In this document: positions 42,293-49,743 of the stretch, in pieces | Numbering within the stretch: the first letter of the stretch is position 1 | Layout: the number at the start of each line of letters is the position of its first letter | NCBI RefSeq assembly: GCF_003076475.1 | Contig: NZ_CP020919.1 | Coordinates: 2,170,001-2,234,000, forward strand | Origin: Flavobacterium kingsejongi | GTDB taxonomy: Bacteria > Bacteroidota > Bacteroidia > Flavobacteriales > Flavobacteriaceae | Direction: 5' to 3' | DNA: 64,000 nt | Notes under the pieces: generated by a model | Database searches by the model: none | Told to the model about the DNA's origin: nothing | Seen by the model: only the letters and a program-made list of their open reading frames with translations | Position numbers and translations under genes: made by a program

Positions 42293-42764
42293 AGGTTCAT
42301 TTGATTTTTCGGTACGGGGATTACCGAAGTCAATTTTAATTTAGGACATATTCATAATTTAGGACTTACCTATTGTGGTACGGTAAGTATTCGAAAAGTA
42401 CTAATTTTCCGGTAAATTTCCATATTGCTTTCGAACTCTTATTCGAGAATTGTCTGTAATTATAAATAACAATTGATCGGAATAAAAAAATGAGGCAGTA
42501 CAAAATAAATTAGGACTATACCTGTTCCTTCAATTGTCTTCCGGCTTTCATACGGGTTTTTCCGGTATTCCCTTCTTTTCTATTGAAATAACGGTAAGGA
42601 GCCCGTAGTATTACCAGTAATCACTCGTAAAAAAAACAGACATACAAATTACGATCGCAGGTTATGCAAAACATCTTATGGCCAGCTAAAGTGCTACGGC
42701 TTTGTTTCGGGAGTGGGTAGACGCGTAGTAGCGCAGGAATATTAAGTCAGGATTAGTATAGCTA
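42293..42764. other. Non-coding stretch with repeats ahead of the WGR gene
   Basis: These 472 bases carry an inverted repeat TTCGGTA-N7-TACCGAA at 42308-42328, which has no T run and so is not a terminator. Two exact copies of AATTTAGGAC at 42338 and 42356 follow, 18 bases apart, with an imperfect third at 42508. They lie upstream of the WGR start and may be regulatory. No gene was found. The RES toxin stop is at the right edge. Confidence 0.5.
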
Positions 42765-43241
42765 CTATATTTTTGCCGGCTTGATTCGATTATCAAAGAC
42801 CAGTTTTGCAGTGGAAATAACTTTGATTTTTTTAGCATCGGGATGCTGTGGATTTATTAAGTAATTATATTCGGGAGGAACGATACAACTGGGAACTTTT
42901 AGCACTGCTCCATTGTTTTGTTGTACAAAGTCATCTCCTATGTATTGTGTTTCCAGTAGTGGTGGCCTGGAATCCCATCCTTCGGGCATGTCGTCAATGG
43001 ATAATTCTGTTATTTCAACCTCATCGGGTATTTCGATCTCAACATAATGCCGGTCTGTGGGCAGATCCTCGCTTAAATCCAAATGAACTGATACTTCGAG
43101 CGTGGCCAGTGCCCTTGATTCTGCTGTGTAAACCAAATAGGTATTTAAACTATTCCATCGATAGCCTTCGGTTAAAGCAGCACCAATTCCCTGGAGGGTT
43201 GTTTTAAGGTATTTTTCTCTTTCGATTCGATATACTTTCAT
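42765..43241 (-). CDS. RES domain toxin
   Basis: The 158-residue protein has the RES family layout: V-Y-R-I near the N terminus, a G-Y-R-W-N region, A-L-A-T-L-E-V, and the C-terminal N-P-x-H-P-D segment. RES toxins are ADP-ribosyl-like or NAD+-consuming toxins whose conserved Arg, Glu and Ser give the name; they deplete NAD+ or modify a target. It overlaps the antitoxin gene by one base (start ATG at 43239-43241, shared with the antitoxin stop), the usual coupling of antitoxin-first pairs. Confidence 0.88.
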   Translation of the reverse strand: MKVYRIEREKYLKTTLQGIGAALTEGYRWNSLNTYLVYTAESRALATLEVSVHLDLSEDLPTDRHYVEIEIPDEVEITELSIDDMPEGWDSRPPLLETQYIGDDFVQQNNGAVLKVPSCIVPPEYNYLINPQHPDAKKIKVISTAKLVFDNRIKPAKI

Positions 43242-43750
43242 TAGGCCAGGTTTCCAAATTCAAGCCTGTTCAGACAATTTCTCACTTCCTGTATCCCTGT
43301 GATAGAATCCAACAGGCTTTCCGGGGTATTATCGCCTAAAGCGACATTGGTCTTTTTTAACCACCGTTGAAACTTGTCCTGTTCATTATTGAAAACGTCA
43401 ATCCCAAAATCGATGAGTTCGGTTAAAAGCAAAACGATCTCACTGTCCCTACCGTTAAGCAATGATTTTTCTTTCTTTTTTTTATTATAGGTAGTCTGTG
43501 GCAGATCAAAAATGTGCAGCATTTTTTTGACGGGAAGATTGATCCTGTTGCCAATTACTTCAAGGGTACCATAAGGAACACCTTCTCTAATGATGCCTAT
43601 TTTGTCCATTTTTGATTCCCATACATATTCTTTACCCTCTGCAGCGAGTCGCCATTTAGGATACGTTTTCTTTACTAAGAGTGCACGTTCAATGCTTTTT
43701 TTAGGGTCGAATTTTATTTTTTTATCATCAGTTTTCATAGTAAGCAGCAT
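43241..43750 (-). CDS. Xre-like antitoxin (MbcA/ParS/Xre family)
   Basis: The 169-residue protein comes first in the pair and matches the antitoxin partners of RES toxins: a helical N-terminal part with a weak HTH around G-T-L-E-V-I-G-N-R-I-N-L-P-V-K-K-M, then the D-U-F-2384-like C-terminal segment with L-L-T-E-L-I-D-F-G-I-D-V-F. Such antitoxins bind the toxin and repress the operon. ATG choices are 43750 and 43738; the first is used here. The gene's stop overlaps the toxin start. Confidence 0.82.
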   Translation of the reverse strand: MLLTMKTDDKKIKFDPKKSIERALLVKKTYPKWRLAAEGKEYVWESKMDKIGIIREGVPYGTLEVIGNRINLPVKKMLHIFDLPQTTYNKKKKEKSLLNGRDSEIVLLLTELIDFGIDVFNNEQDKFQRWLKKTNVALGDNTPESLLDSITGIQEVRNCLNRLEFGNLA

Positions 43751-43820
43751 TTATACTGTAAATGTACAACATATTTGCTTTCTATTATTCTTTTACACAA
43801 AAATTAAGACATACCATTTA

Positions 43821-43994
43821 ATGGCCTGTATTGAAACTACCGTTACAGAGGGAATTAAACGTTTCGGTAAAATCGATGCTTTGGTAAACAATCCGGGCTA
43901 TGGTGCTTATAGCCCACTGGAAGTTTTTGAACGGGAAAATATTATCAGCAAATTTAATACGAATGTTATCGGTTTACTCGATGTAACGAAATAG
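43821..43994 (+). pseudogene. SDR oxidoreductase remnant
   Basis: About 57 codons match the middle of a classical short-chain dehydrogenase: V-T-E-G-I-K-R-F-G-K-I-D-A-L-V-N-N-P-G-Y-G-A-Y is the N-N-A-G region with its catalytic Asn context (here P replaces A), followed by T-N-V-I-G-L-L-D-V-T-K. The N-terminal nucleotide-binding half is absent upstream, where the antitoxin gene begins, and the frame stops right after this segment. Further degraded traces may extend to about 44102. It is a decayed gene, not a working enzyme. Confidence 0.78.
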
Positions 43995-44193
43995 ATACTA
44001 CCTGATGACCGTAATGATAGTTTTGTAAAGCAACAGGGAAAATGGCTTTTTTCGATCGTATATTGCTCTTGGGCTGAATTGAAAACCGATAACCTGAAAT
44101 AACTTTTGTTTTACATGACAGGATGATTTTGTACGCTCAGCGCATATCGATTTCTTAAATAACAATAGTATTAATTGTAATGAGTATAAACGA

Positions 44194-44219
44194 AAAAAAG
44201 AGGCTATTGCCTCTTTTTT
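44194..44219 (-). terminator. Terminator of the tRNA-Pro gene
   Basis: AAAAAAGAGGC at 44194-44204 pairs with GCCTCTTTTTT at 44209-44219, with a 4-base loop and a T run on the minus strand, 9 bases past the tRNA 3' end. It can also act on the plus strand. Confidence 0.88.
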
Positions 44220-44228
44220 AATTCGAAG

Positions 44229-44302
44229 TCGGGATGACTGGATTCGAACCAGCGACCCCTAACACCCCATGCTAGTACGCTACCAGGCTGCGCTACATCC
44301 CG
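44229..44302 (-). tRNA. tRNA-Pro (anticodon GGG)
   Basis: The minus strand gives a complete cloverleaf of 74 bases: acceptor CGGGATG pairing with CATCCCG, D arm GCGC...GCGT, anticodon stem CTAGC/GTTAG around the loop ATGGGGT with anticodon GGG, and T arm CTGGTTCGAATCCAG. The 3' CCA is not encoded. It decodes CCC and CCU. A promoter box lies just upstream and a terminator just downstream, so this is a single-gene unit. Confidence 0.95.
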
Positions 44303-44313
44303 ATTGTGGAGTG

Positions 44314-44321
44314 CAAATATA
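44314..44321 (-). promoter_or_regulatory. Promoter -7 box of tRNA-Pro
   Basis: The minus strand reads TATATTTG here, an exact TAnnTTTG match, 11 bases ahead of the mature tRNA 5' end. Transcription would begin about 5 bases before the tRNA. Confidence 0.75.
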
Positions 44322-44477
44322 TTTTTTTTCGGGATAAAAAAAGTAGTTTTCCGGAAAAAATTTATACTGTAAAACAGCAACTGAATTATTTTTTTTAGCC
44401 AATCGCTTGGATAATTAAAAAAATAATTGCAACATTTGCGTCTGAAAAAATAAGTAACCTTTTAAAAACGAAGAACA

Positions 44478-44561
44478 ATGTTTGTATACAAACTATCCTT
44501 ACAAAGCTTCACGCCAAATAATTTTGGTGGGGCATTCCTTCGTGGCTTATTTCAATCGTAG
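44478..44561 (+). CDS. Putative 27-residue peptide with its own terminator
   Basis: A short frame starts with ATG at 44478 and ends at TAG at 44561: M-F-V-Y-K-L-S-L-Q-S, then F-T-P-N-N-F-G-G-A-F and L-R-G-L-F-Q-S. It lies in a stretch otherwise free of genes, just ahead of a strong hairpin at 44582-44615, and 204 bases upstream of the RtcB start. A weak -7-like CAACATTTG lies upstream. It could be a small protein, a leader peptide, or an sRNA-like transcript with a chance frame. I do not recognise the peptide. Confidence 0.4.
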   Translation: MFVYKLSLQSFTPNNFGGAFLRGLFQS

Positions 44562-44581
44562 AAAAAACTTCTTATACATAG

Positions 44582-44615
44582 AAAAAGCCCGAAGACATTT
44601 AGTTTCGGGCTTTTT
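44582..44615. terminator. Hairpin between the small frame and rtcB
   Basis: AAAAAGCCCGAA at 44582-44593 pairs with TTCGGGCTTTTT at 44604-44615, with a 10-base loop and T runs on both strands. It would stop plus-strand transcripts before rtcB, so rtcB needs a promoter between here and 44766. Confidence 0.85.
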
Positions 44616-44765
44616 TATTTTTATTCCAAAACGAAAATAGTTCCCCGAAGAACCGATTTTAATTTATCCACACTGGATAAAATGTTGTGCATTCCTGCAT
44701 CACCTCCACCTGCATTGCAGTTTGGGTAACGCAGCTTGCAAAAGAAAACAATTGTATAAAAATTT

Positions 44766-46157
44766 ATGGGAAATAAATTATCCGGAAGAGACCTGATTAA
44801 ATTGGGCTTTCCAAAGAATAATAGTATCAATATAGCCTTAGGGCAAATCAGCCGATATCGGAAAAGAGAAAAAAAGGAAAGAATTATTGCAGAGGCAAAA
44901 GATGTTTTGCTGCATCCTGAAAACTATAAAAATGACGGAACCTGGGGGAAAGTAGCGGAAGGATTGGTAAATCCGGTACAAATGCGCATGCACCAGCTGA
45001 ATACCACCCGCGCACCATTTACTATTTATGGTGAAAATGAAATTGACCAACAGGCAAAATTCCAGTTGTACGATGCCCTGAAGCTGCCTATTTCGGTCGC
45101 AGGTGCCCTGATGCCCGATGCACATTCGGGCTATGGGTTACCGATTGGTGGCGTTTTGGCAACCGATAATGCCGTAATCCCTTATGGGGTAGGAGTAGAC
45201 ATCGGGTGTCGTATGAGCCTCTCCATTTTTGATTTACCGGAATCCTATAGCAAAGGGCGGGAACTTCAACTGGAAGCGATCTTAAAAGACCATACCAAAT
45301 TTGGGATGTATGAGGCACATGCGGTTAAAGCAGATCATGAAATTTTCAGCCGGGCAGCATTCCAGGATATTCCATTGCTAAAGGGATTGTTAGGCAAGGC
45401 CTATAAACAGCTGGGAACTTCAGGAGGCGGCAACCACTTTGTAGAATTTGGAGTGGCCAAAATCGACTATCCGTTAGCAGAATGGAAACTGGAGGCAGGA
45501 AGTTATTTTTGTGTGTTATCCCACAGTGGATCGCGTGGAATGGGAGCCGCGATTGCGAAACATTATACGTATCTGGCAACCAAACAATGCCCGTTACCTA
45601 AAAATGTACAACATCTCGCCTGGCTGGATCTCAATACACATGACGGTCAGGAATACTGGTTGGCGATGAATCTTGCCGGGGATTATGCGAAGGCATGCCA
45701 CGAGGATATCCACCGTAGAATTGCAAAAGCATTGGGCAAACGTATCGTTGTGACGATTGAGAACCATCACAATTTTGCCTGGAAAGAAATGGTCAATGGC
45801 AAAGAATGTATCGTGCATCGCAAAGGGGCAACACCAGCCCATGAGGGAGCATTGGGAATCATTCCGGGATCAATGACCGCTCCGGGATTTATTGTGTTGG
45901 GAAAAGGAAATCCCGATGCATTACACTCGGCTTCACATGGTGCGGGACGATTGTATTCCCGATCCAAATGCAAGAGCATGTTTACCCATGGCGAAATAAA
46001 AAAAGTACTGAAAGCTCATGATGTACACCTGATTGGAGGCAATGTCGATGAGGCACCCATGGCTTATAAAAATATTCAGGCTGTAATGGGACATCAGGAG
46101 GGGTTAGTAAGCGTATTGGGGACATTTACCCCCAAAATTGTCCGAATGGACCGATAA
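44766..46157 (+). CDS. RtcB-family RNA ligase
   Basis: RtcB joins RNA 2',3'-cyclic phosphate or 3'-phosphate ends to 5'-OH ends with GTP and Mn2+. The 463-residue protein has the metal and catalytic motifs: V-D-I-G-C-R, G-T-S-G-G-G-N-H-F-V-E-F, S-H-S-G-S-R-G, N-H-H-N-F-A-W-K-E, and S-H391-G-A-G-R-L-Y-S-R with the guanylated His. The 70-residue N-terminal extension (K-R-E-K-K-E-R-I-I-A-E-A-K) is not in E. coli RtcB and fits the RtcB2 branch that pairs with PrfH. The PrfH gene follows by 9 bases. The likely target is 16S rRNA cut in the decoding centre. Confidence 0.93.
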   Translation: MGNKLSGRDLIKLGFPKNNSINIALGQISRYRKREKKERIIAEAKDVLLHPENYKNDGTWGKVAEGLVNPVQMRMHQLNTTRAPFTIYGENEIDQQAKFQLYDALKLPISVAGALMPDAHSGYGLPIGGVLATDNAVIPYGVGVDIGCRMSLSIFDLPESYSKGRELQLEAILKDHTKFGMYEAHAVKADHEIFSRAAFQDIPLLKGLLGKAYKQLGTSGGGNHFVEFGVAKIDYPLAEWKLEAGSYFCVLSHSGSRGMGAAIAKHYTYLATKQCPLPKNVQHLAWLDLNTHDGQEYWLAMNLAGDYAKACHEDIHRRIAKALGKRIVVTIENHHNFAWKEMVNGKECIVHRKGATPAHEGALGIIPGSMTAPGFIVLGKGNPDALHSASHGAGRLYSRSKCKSMFTHGEIKKVLKAHDVHLIGGNVDEAPMAYKNIQAVMGHQEGLVSVLGTFTPKIVRMDR

Positions 46158-46166
46158 GAAATCAAT

Positions 46167-46853
46167 ATGGAAAAAATCATACAAATTACTGCGGGAAGAG
46201 GTCCTGCAGAATGCACCTGGGTAGTAGCCCAGGTGCTAAAAAAAGTTTTAGAAGAAGCGAACGCCTGCCAATTGGAGGCTACGGTATTGCAACGGGAGAA
46301 GGGATCTGAAAATGGGACAGTAGAATCGGCATTGGTACTACTGAAAGGGCACTCCGCCAGTGTATTTGTCAATTCCTGGACGGGAACGGTGCAGTGGATT
46401 GGGCAGAGTACGTTCCGGAAGTTCCACAAGCGCAAAAACTGGTTTATTGGAATTTTTGAAGTGGGTGCGCTGCAATGCCAAGCTATTTCGGAAAAAGACA
46501 TCCAGTACCAGGCAATGCGAAGTTCCGGAGCTGGGGGACAGCATGTCAACAAAGTGAGCTCCGCCATCCGGGCAACACATCTTCCCACGGGGCTCAGTAC
46601 GGTGGCGATGGATTCCCGTTCGCAACATCAGAATAAAAAACTCGCTACCGAAAGAATACTGGAAAAAATAAAACACCACGAATTGGAAGCATTGAAAAAG
46701 CTTGAAAATAACCAGTGGGAAAACCAATTGAATGTGGCACGTGGAAATCCAATCCGGACGTTTCAAGGCAGTGACTTCAAAAAACAAAAAATCGAAAAGC
46801 GCTATAAGCCAGAACGGCTCAAGCTAAAAAAACAAATGCATGATGAAGGATAA
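46167..46853 (+). CDS. prfH: PrfH, release-factor-like protein
   Basis: PrfH is a class I release-factor relative that keeps the peptidyl-hydrolysis domain but lacks the stop-codon-reading domain. The 228-residue protein has the GGQ motif G123-G124-Q125 in S-S-G-A-G-G-Q-H-V-N-K-V, and the C-terminal basic tail; its N-terminal half resembles PrfH (I-T-A-G-R-G-P-A-E-C-T-W-V-V). It is known to free nascent chains from ribosomes whose 16S rRNA has been cut in the decoding centre, so that RtcB2 can then reseal the cut. It is 9 bases behind the ligase gene. Confidence 0.93.
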   Translation: MEKIIQITAGRGPAECTWVVAQVLKKVLEEANACQLEATVLQREKGSENGTVESALVLLKGHSASVFVNSWTGTVQWIGQSTFRKFHKRKNWFIGIFEVGALQCQAISEKDIQYQAMRSSGAGGQHVNKVSSAIRATHLPTGLSTVAMDSRSQHQNKKLATERILEKIKHHELEALKKLENNQWENQLNVARGNPIRTFQGSDFKKQKIEKRYKPERLKLKKQMHDEG

Positions 46854-46899
46854 TAGGCCAAATACCGGCATTCCCGAATCGTAAACACAAAATACTACA

Positions 46900-47448
46900 A
46901 TGAAAACAATAGATAAATACCTATTTCAGGCATTGGATAATTACCCATTTTGGTTGGAAGGGACTGTAGAATCCCTGGATTATGCCTTGTCATATGATGC
47001 TAAAAATACAACGGCCCTGTGCTTGTATGGCCGGGTGCATGCGGAACAATTACTGGATTATGAAACTGCCAAAGCTTATTTTCAGGAAGCTTTAGGAATT
47101 GACGTTTATGCGCTGGAAGTATATCCGTATTATATCCAGACGCTTTTATGCAATGAAGATTATGAAGAGGCGGAACGACTGATTGCTTTTGCCCTAACGA
47201 TTAAAGGGATTTCTAAAACGGCTATCCTGCTTGAAAAAGCAGCGTTACTGGAAAGACGCGGAGAAATTAAAGCGGCATTGAAGCTGATGAAAACGATAAA
47301 ACTTTCGTGTTTTACCCTGTCTGATGCTGATGCTGTTGCAGAGTTGGAAAAGCGCCTTAAAGGGAAAAGAGGCTTACTTTTTGAAAAGAAAAAGAAGAAG
47401 CCGGAAAAAAGTGCATCAAAAAAGGAATCCAAAACAAAGAAAAAATGA
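46900..47448 (+). CDS. TPR-like protein in the RtcB-PrfH operon
   Basis: The 182-residue cytoplasmic protein is helical and shows tetratricopeptide-like repeats: the segment around residues 40-75 (T-A-L-C-L-Y-G-R-V-H-A, A-K-A-Y-F-Q-E-A-L) and a second around 85-115 (Y-E-E-A-E-R-L-I-A-F-A-L). The tail is a strongly basic run of Lys with Ser (K-K-K-K-K-P-E-K-S-A-S-K-K). The basic tail could bind RNA. It lies 46 bases behind prfH and ends at a hairpin, so it is the third gene of the operon. Its role is unknown; it is not part of the described RtcB-PrfH pair. Confidence 0.75.
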   Translation: MKTIDKYLFQALDNYPFWLEGTVESLDYALSYDAKNTTALCLYGRVHAEQLLDYETAKAYFQEALGIDVYALEVYPYYIQTLLCNEDYEEAERLIAFALTIKGISKTAILLEKAALLERRGEIKAALKLMKTIKLSCFTLSDADAVAELEKRLKGKRGLLFEKKKKKPEKSASKKESKTKKK

Positions 47449-47460
47449 TCCTGTTACTTC

Positions 47461-47496
47461 AAAACGAGTGGTATTCGAAAGCGTACCACTCGTTTT
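47461..47496 (+). terminator. Terminator of the RtcB-PrfH-TPR operon
   Basis: AAAACGAGTGGTA at 47461-47473 pairs with TACCACTCGTTTT at 47484-47496 with a 10-base loop and a T run following. It lies 13 bases past the stop. Confidence 0.93.
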
Positions 47497-47510
47497 TTTT
47501 TGCCTGTAAT

Positions 47511-48779
47511 TTATTTCTTTTTCAAGGTATAAATGGATTGATTGGCTTTGGAATTACTGATTAGCAGGGCGTAATCAATAAAATCTGTAGTGACCTGGCT
47601 TTTATAGGATGGGCCATCTACTGCGGGGATTGTGATGATTTCGATAAGGTCGCTACAATCGGGGATCGCATAGGGGCTGTTTGGAGCATTGACTTTAAAG
47701 AGTGTAAGATCGGAAACCTTACTTTTCTTAAGGTTTTCTATTCCTTTGAAATACTCATTATCGGCATCGCCAATTCCAAAATCACCTTCGGTGGTGGATT
47801 TTACATAATGGCCTTCGGGATCATAGATGTCATCCCACAGTACTTCAGATTGGGTCAGATAGCCTGTAATGGAGACGATTTCATTTTTGGTATATTTCCC
47901 GGAAGCAATTAATTGTGCTAAGAATGAAACGGCATTTCCTTCCCGAACCTTAAGCAGATGAGCAAAACCATACCGGAAAAACTGGAGCTTATCATTCAGT
48001 TTATATTGTGTTGCCAGTTTTAAATAGTTGGTAAAAATCTGTTTTTCCCGCCCGCCTTTTTCAAAACTTTGTTGTAGGAGTTCCATGAGGTATTGAAAGC
48101 TCTTGGGGTTGGTGATTGATTCGGCATAGGCGATGCTATTTTTATCATAATCAGCAACGAAAGCCTGTAATTCTTTTTTAGCAAAACTTTCATAATAGGG
48201 AGAATAATCTGTAGTATCGGTACGAATTGTCGCTTTAAGCTGTTCCATCATTTTCCAGGAACCGGTTTCTTTTTTTGCCAATGCTACAATATGGCGGTAT
48301 GCATATTTATAACTTACAATAGGATCAGCTCCAAGAACTGTAATTTTACGTTTTCGGGGTAATGCATCGTTTATTATTTTTATCTTTTTCCACTTTTCAA
48401 AAACGGCTATCGCTCTTTCCTGTGGTACCCGAATGCCATATTGGATCACGAGATCCTGTAATAGTACTTCATCGCCTGTTTTTAGGTACTCATTAAAATA
48501 GAACGCAATACTATAATCAGTTTCCGGAAAATAATACTGCAATGCCTGATCTTTTACGATTGCTTGCAACAATAGTATTTCGGCATCTTCTGTTTTGGCA
48601 CTTCCGTGAAAAGCACCGAAGGCAATAATCTTAGCATTCTTCTGATCGAATCGGGATAAGGTGTTGAGGTCGGTGGCCTGCTGTTCGAGGTACTGCTCTG
48701 TAGTGATTTGGGCAGAAACAGTAGCATACAGAACACAAAACAATAGGGTTAAGGTACAGGATATTTTAGAAAAGTGCAT
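47511..48779 (-). CDS. Exported EreA/ChaN-like protein
   Basis: The 422-residue protein has a signal peptide (about 1-23, Y-A-T-V-S-A-Q). The mature part carries I-I-A-F-G-A-F-H-G-S-A-K-T-E-D-A-E, a His motif close to that of the EreA/ChaN/PMT fold (erythromycin esterase and heme-binding ChaN families), and Y-Y-F-P-E-T-D-Y-S-I-A-F-Y-F soon after. Such proteins can be hydrolases or iron and heme binders. The remaining helical part has no recognised catalytic residue set. It stands alone on the minus strand. Confidence 0.68.
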   Translation of the reverse strand: MHFSKISCTLTLLFCVLYATVSAQITTEQYLEQQATDLNTLSRFDQKNAKIIAFGAFHGSAKTEDAEILLLQAIVKDQALQYYFPETDYSIAFYFNEYLKTGDEVLLQDLVIQYGIRVPQERAIAVFEKWKKIKIINDALPRKRKITVLGADPIVSYKYAYRHIVALAKKETGSWKMMEQLKATIRTDTTDYSPYYESFAKKELQAFVADYDKNSIAYAESITNPKSFQYLMELLQQSFEKGGREKQIFTNYLKLATQYKLNDKLQFFRYGFAHLLKVREGNAVSFLAQLIASGKYTKNEIVSITGYLTQSEVLWDDIYDPEGHYVKSTTEGDFGIGDADNEYFKGIENLKKSKVSDLTLFKVNAPNSPYAIPDCSDLIEIITIPAVDGPSYKSQVTTDFIDYALLISNSKANQSIYTLKKK

Positions 48780-48848
48780 GGTAGGTTATTTTGAGTACAA
48801 CAAAGATCGTATAGTTCAGTGGCGGATAATTGTAAAATTGGGACAATA

Positions 48849-49733
48849 TTACGTTTCCTGTGTCCAATATAATTCTTCACTTCCCAGCGTACTTATTTTA
48901 GACAATAGAGTAGCAGGTGTTATTTGGGTAATGGATCTGAATTCATGGTTGAAATGCGACTGGTCATAATAGAGATTGTAGAGCGCGACATCGGTAAGAT
49001 TGAGGTGTTCCCGATTTTGTTGGGCGTAATTTAAAGTATTTCGGAAGCGCACGGATTTTTTATAGGCTTCAATGGTGCAGCACAGGTGCTTCTGAAACTG
49101 CCGTAATAATGTTTTTCGATTTATGCCCAGGCTTTCAGCAAGTGCTGCTACTTTAATCGTACCATTGGTATGGATGATTTCCTGTACGGCTTTTTGTAAT
49201 CCTGGTACTTCAAACGGTACAAATTGACGCTCAAAAAATGCATCCAGAAGCGCTGTTTTTTGGACAATTGTTTCTTCCTGATATACTTTTTGAAGTTGCT
49301 CTTCGAATTCAGTTCCAAAAGCATCAAATACTGAAATCTGATCTTGTAGTATGGCCTGTAACGGAGCATTAATAAAGTGATTGATTCCCAAAGGATGAAA
49401 AACCACGCCAATTTTGTCAAATTTCCCCCTAAGCTGTACAGTGACGCTTTTTTCTAAATTGATGGCGTATATAATGTGTAATTGTGCTGTGGCAGATGGC
49501 GTGACGATAGAACTTTCGGGAGTCAGTACAATAGCTGAATTCCTGTAGATGGTCAGTGCATGCTGATAATTGGGGTAATAGGTATATTTTTCCTGATATT
49601 CCGGATCGGTAGCATGGTGGAAATAATAATAGGCAATGTATTTGGAGGCCAGTTTCCCAAAGGGCCTGGCTGTTACAAAGCACTTCCGATACGGGAATTC
49701 CAGGGTATTGAAAGGTGCATTGGTAACAGCCAT
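48849..49733 (-). CDS. AraC family transcriptional regulator
   Basis: The 294-residue regulator has a C-terminal AraC helix-turn-helix pair: T-I-K-V-A-A-L-A-E-S-L-G-I-N-R-K-T-L-L-R, then L-T-D-V-A-L-Y-N-L-Y-Y-D-Q-S-H-F-N-H-E-F. The N-terminal half is an unrecognised effector domain. It follows the methylmalonyl-CoA mutase large-subunit gene by 10 bases, so it is read with that operon and may control it or neighbouring genes. The second HTH has Y-N-L-Y-Y where A-x-x-x-G is usual. Confidence 0.88.
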   Translation of the reverse strand: MAVTNAPFNTLEFPYRKCFVTARPFGKLASKYIAYYYFHHATDPEYQEKYTYYPNYQHALTIYRNSAIVLTPESSIVTPSATAQLHIIYAINLEKSVTVQLRGKFDKIGVVFHPLGINHFINAPLQAILQDQISVFDAFGTEFEEQLQKVYQEETIVQKTALLDAFFERQFVPFEVPGLQKAVQEIIHTNGTIKVAALAESLGINRKTLLRQFQKHLCCTIEAYKKSVRFRNTLNYAQQNREHLNLTDVALYNLYYDQSHFNHEFRSITQITPATLLSKISTLGSEELYWTQET

Positions 49734-49743
49734 ACGCTTTTAT

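Noticed and set aside
42308..42328. Terminator upstream of the WGR gene
   Set aside because: The 7-bp stem has no T run on either strand and it lies at the 5' side of the gene.
44621..44830. 69-residue gene on the minus strand ahead of rtcB
   Set aside because: It overlaps the start of rtcB and has no family pattern; only its last 23 codons lie in non-coding DNA.
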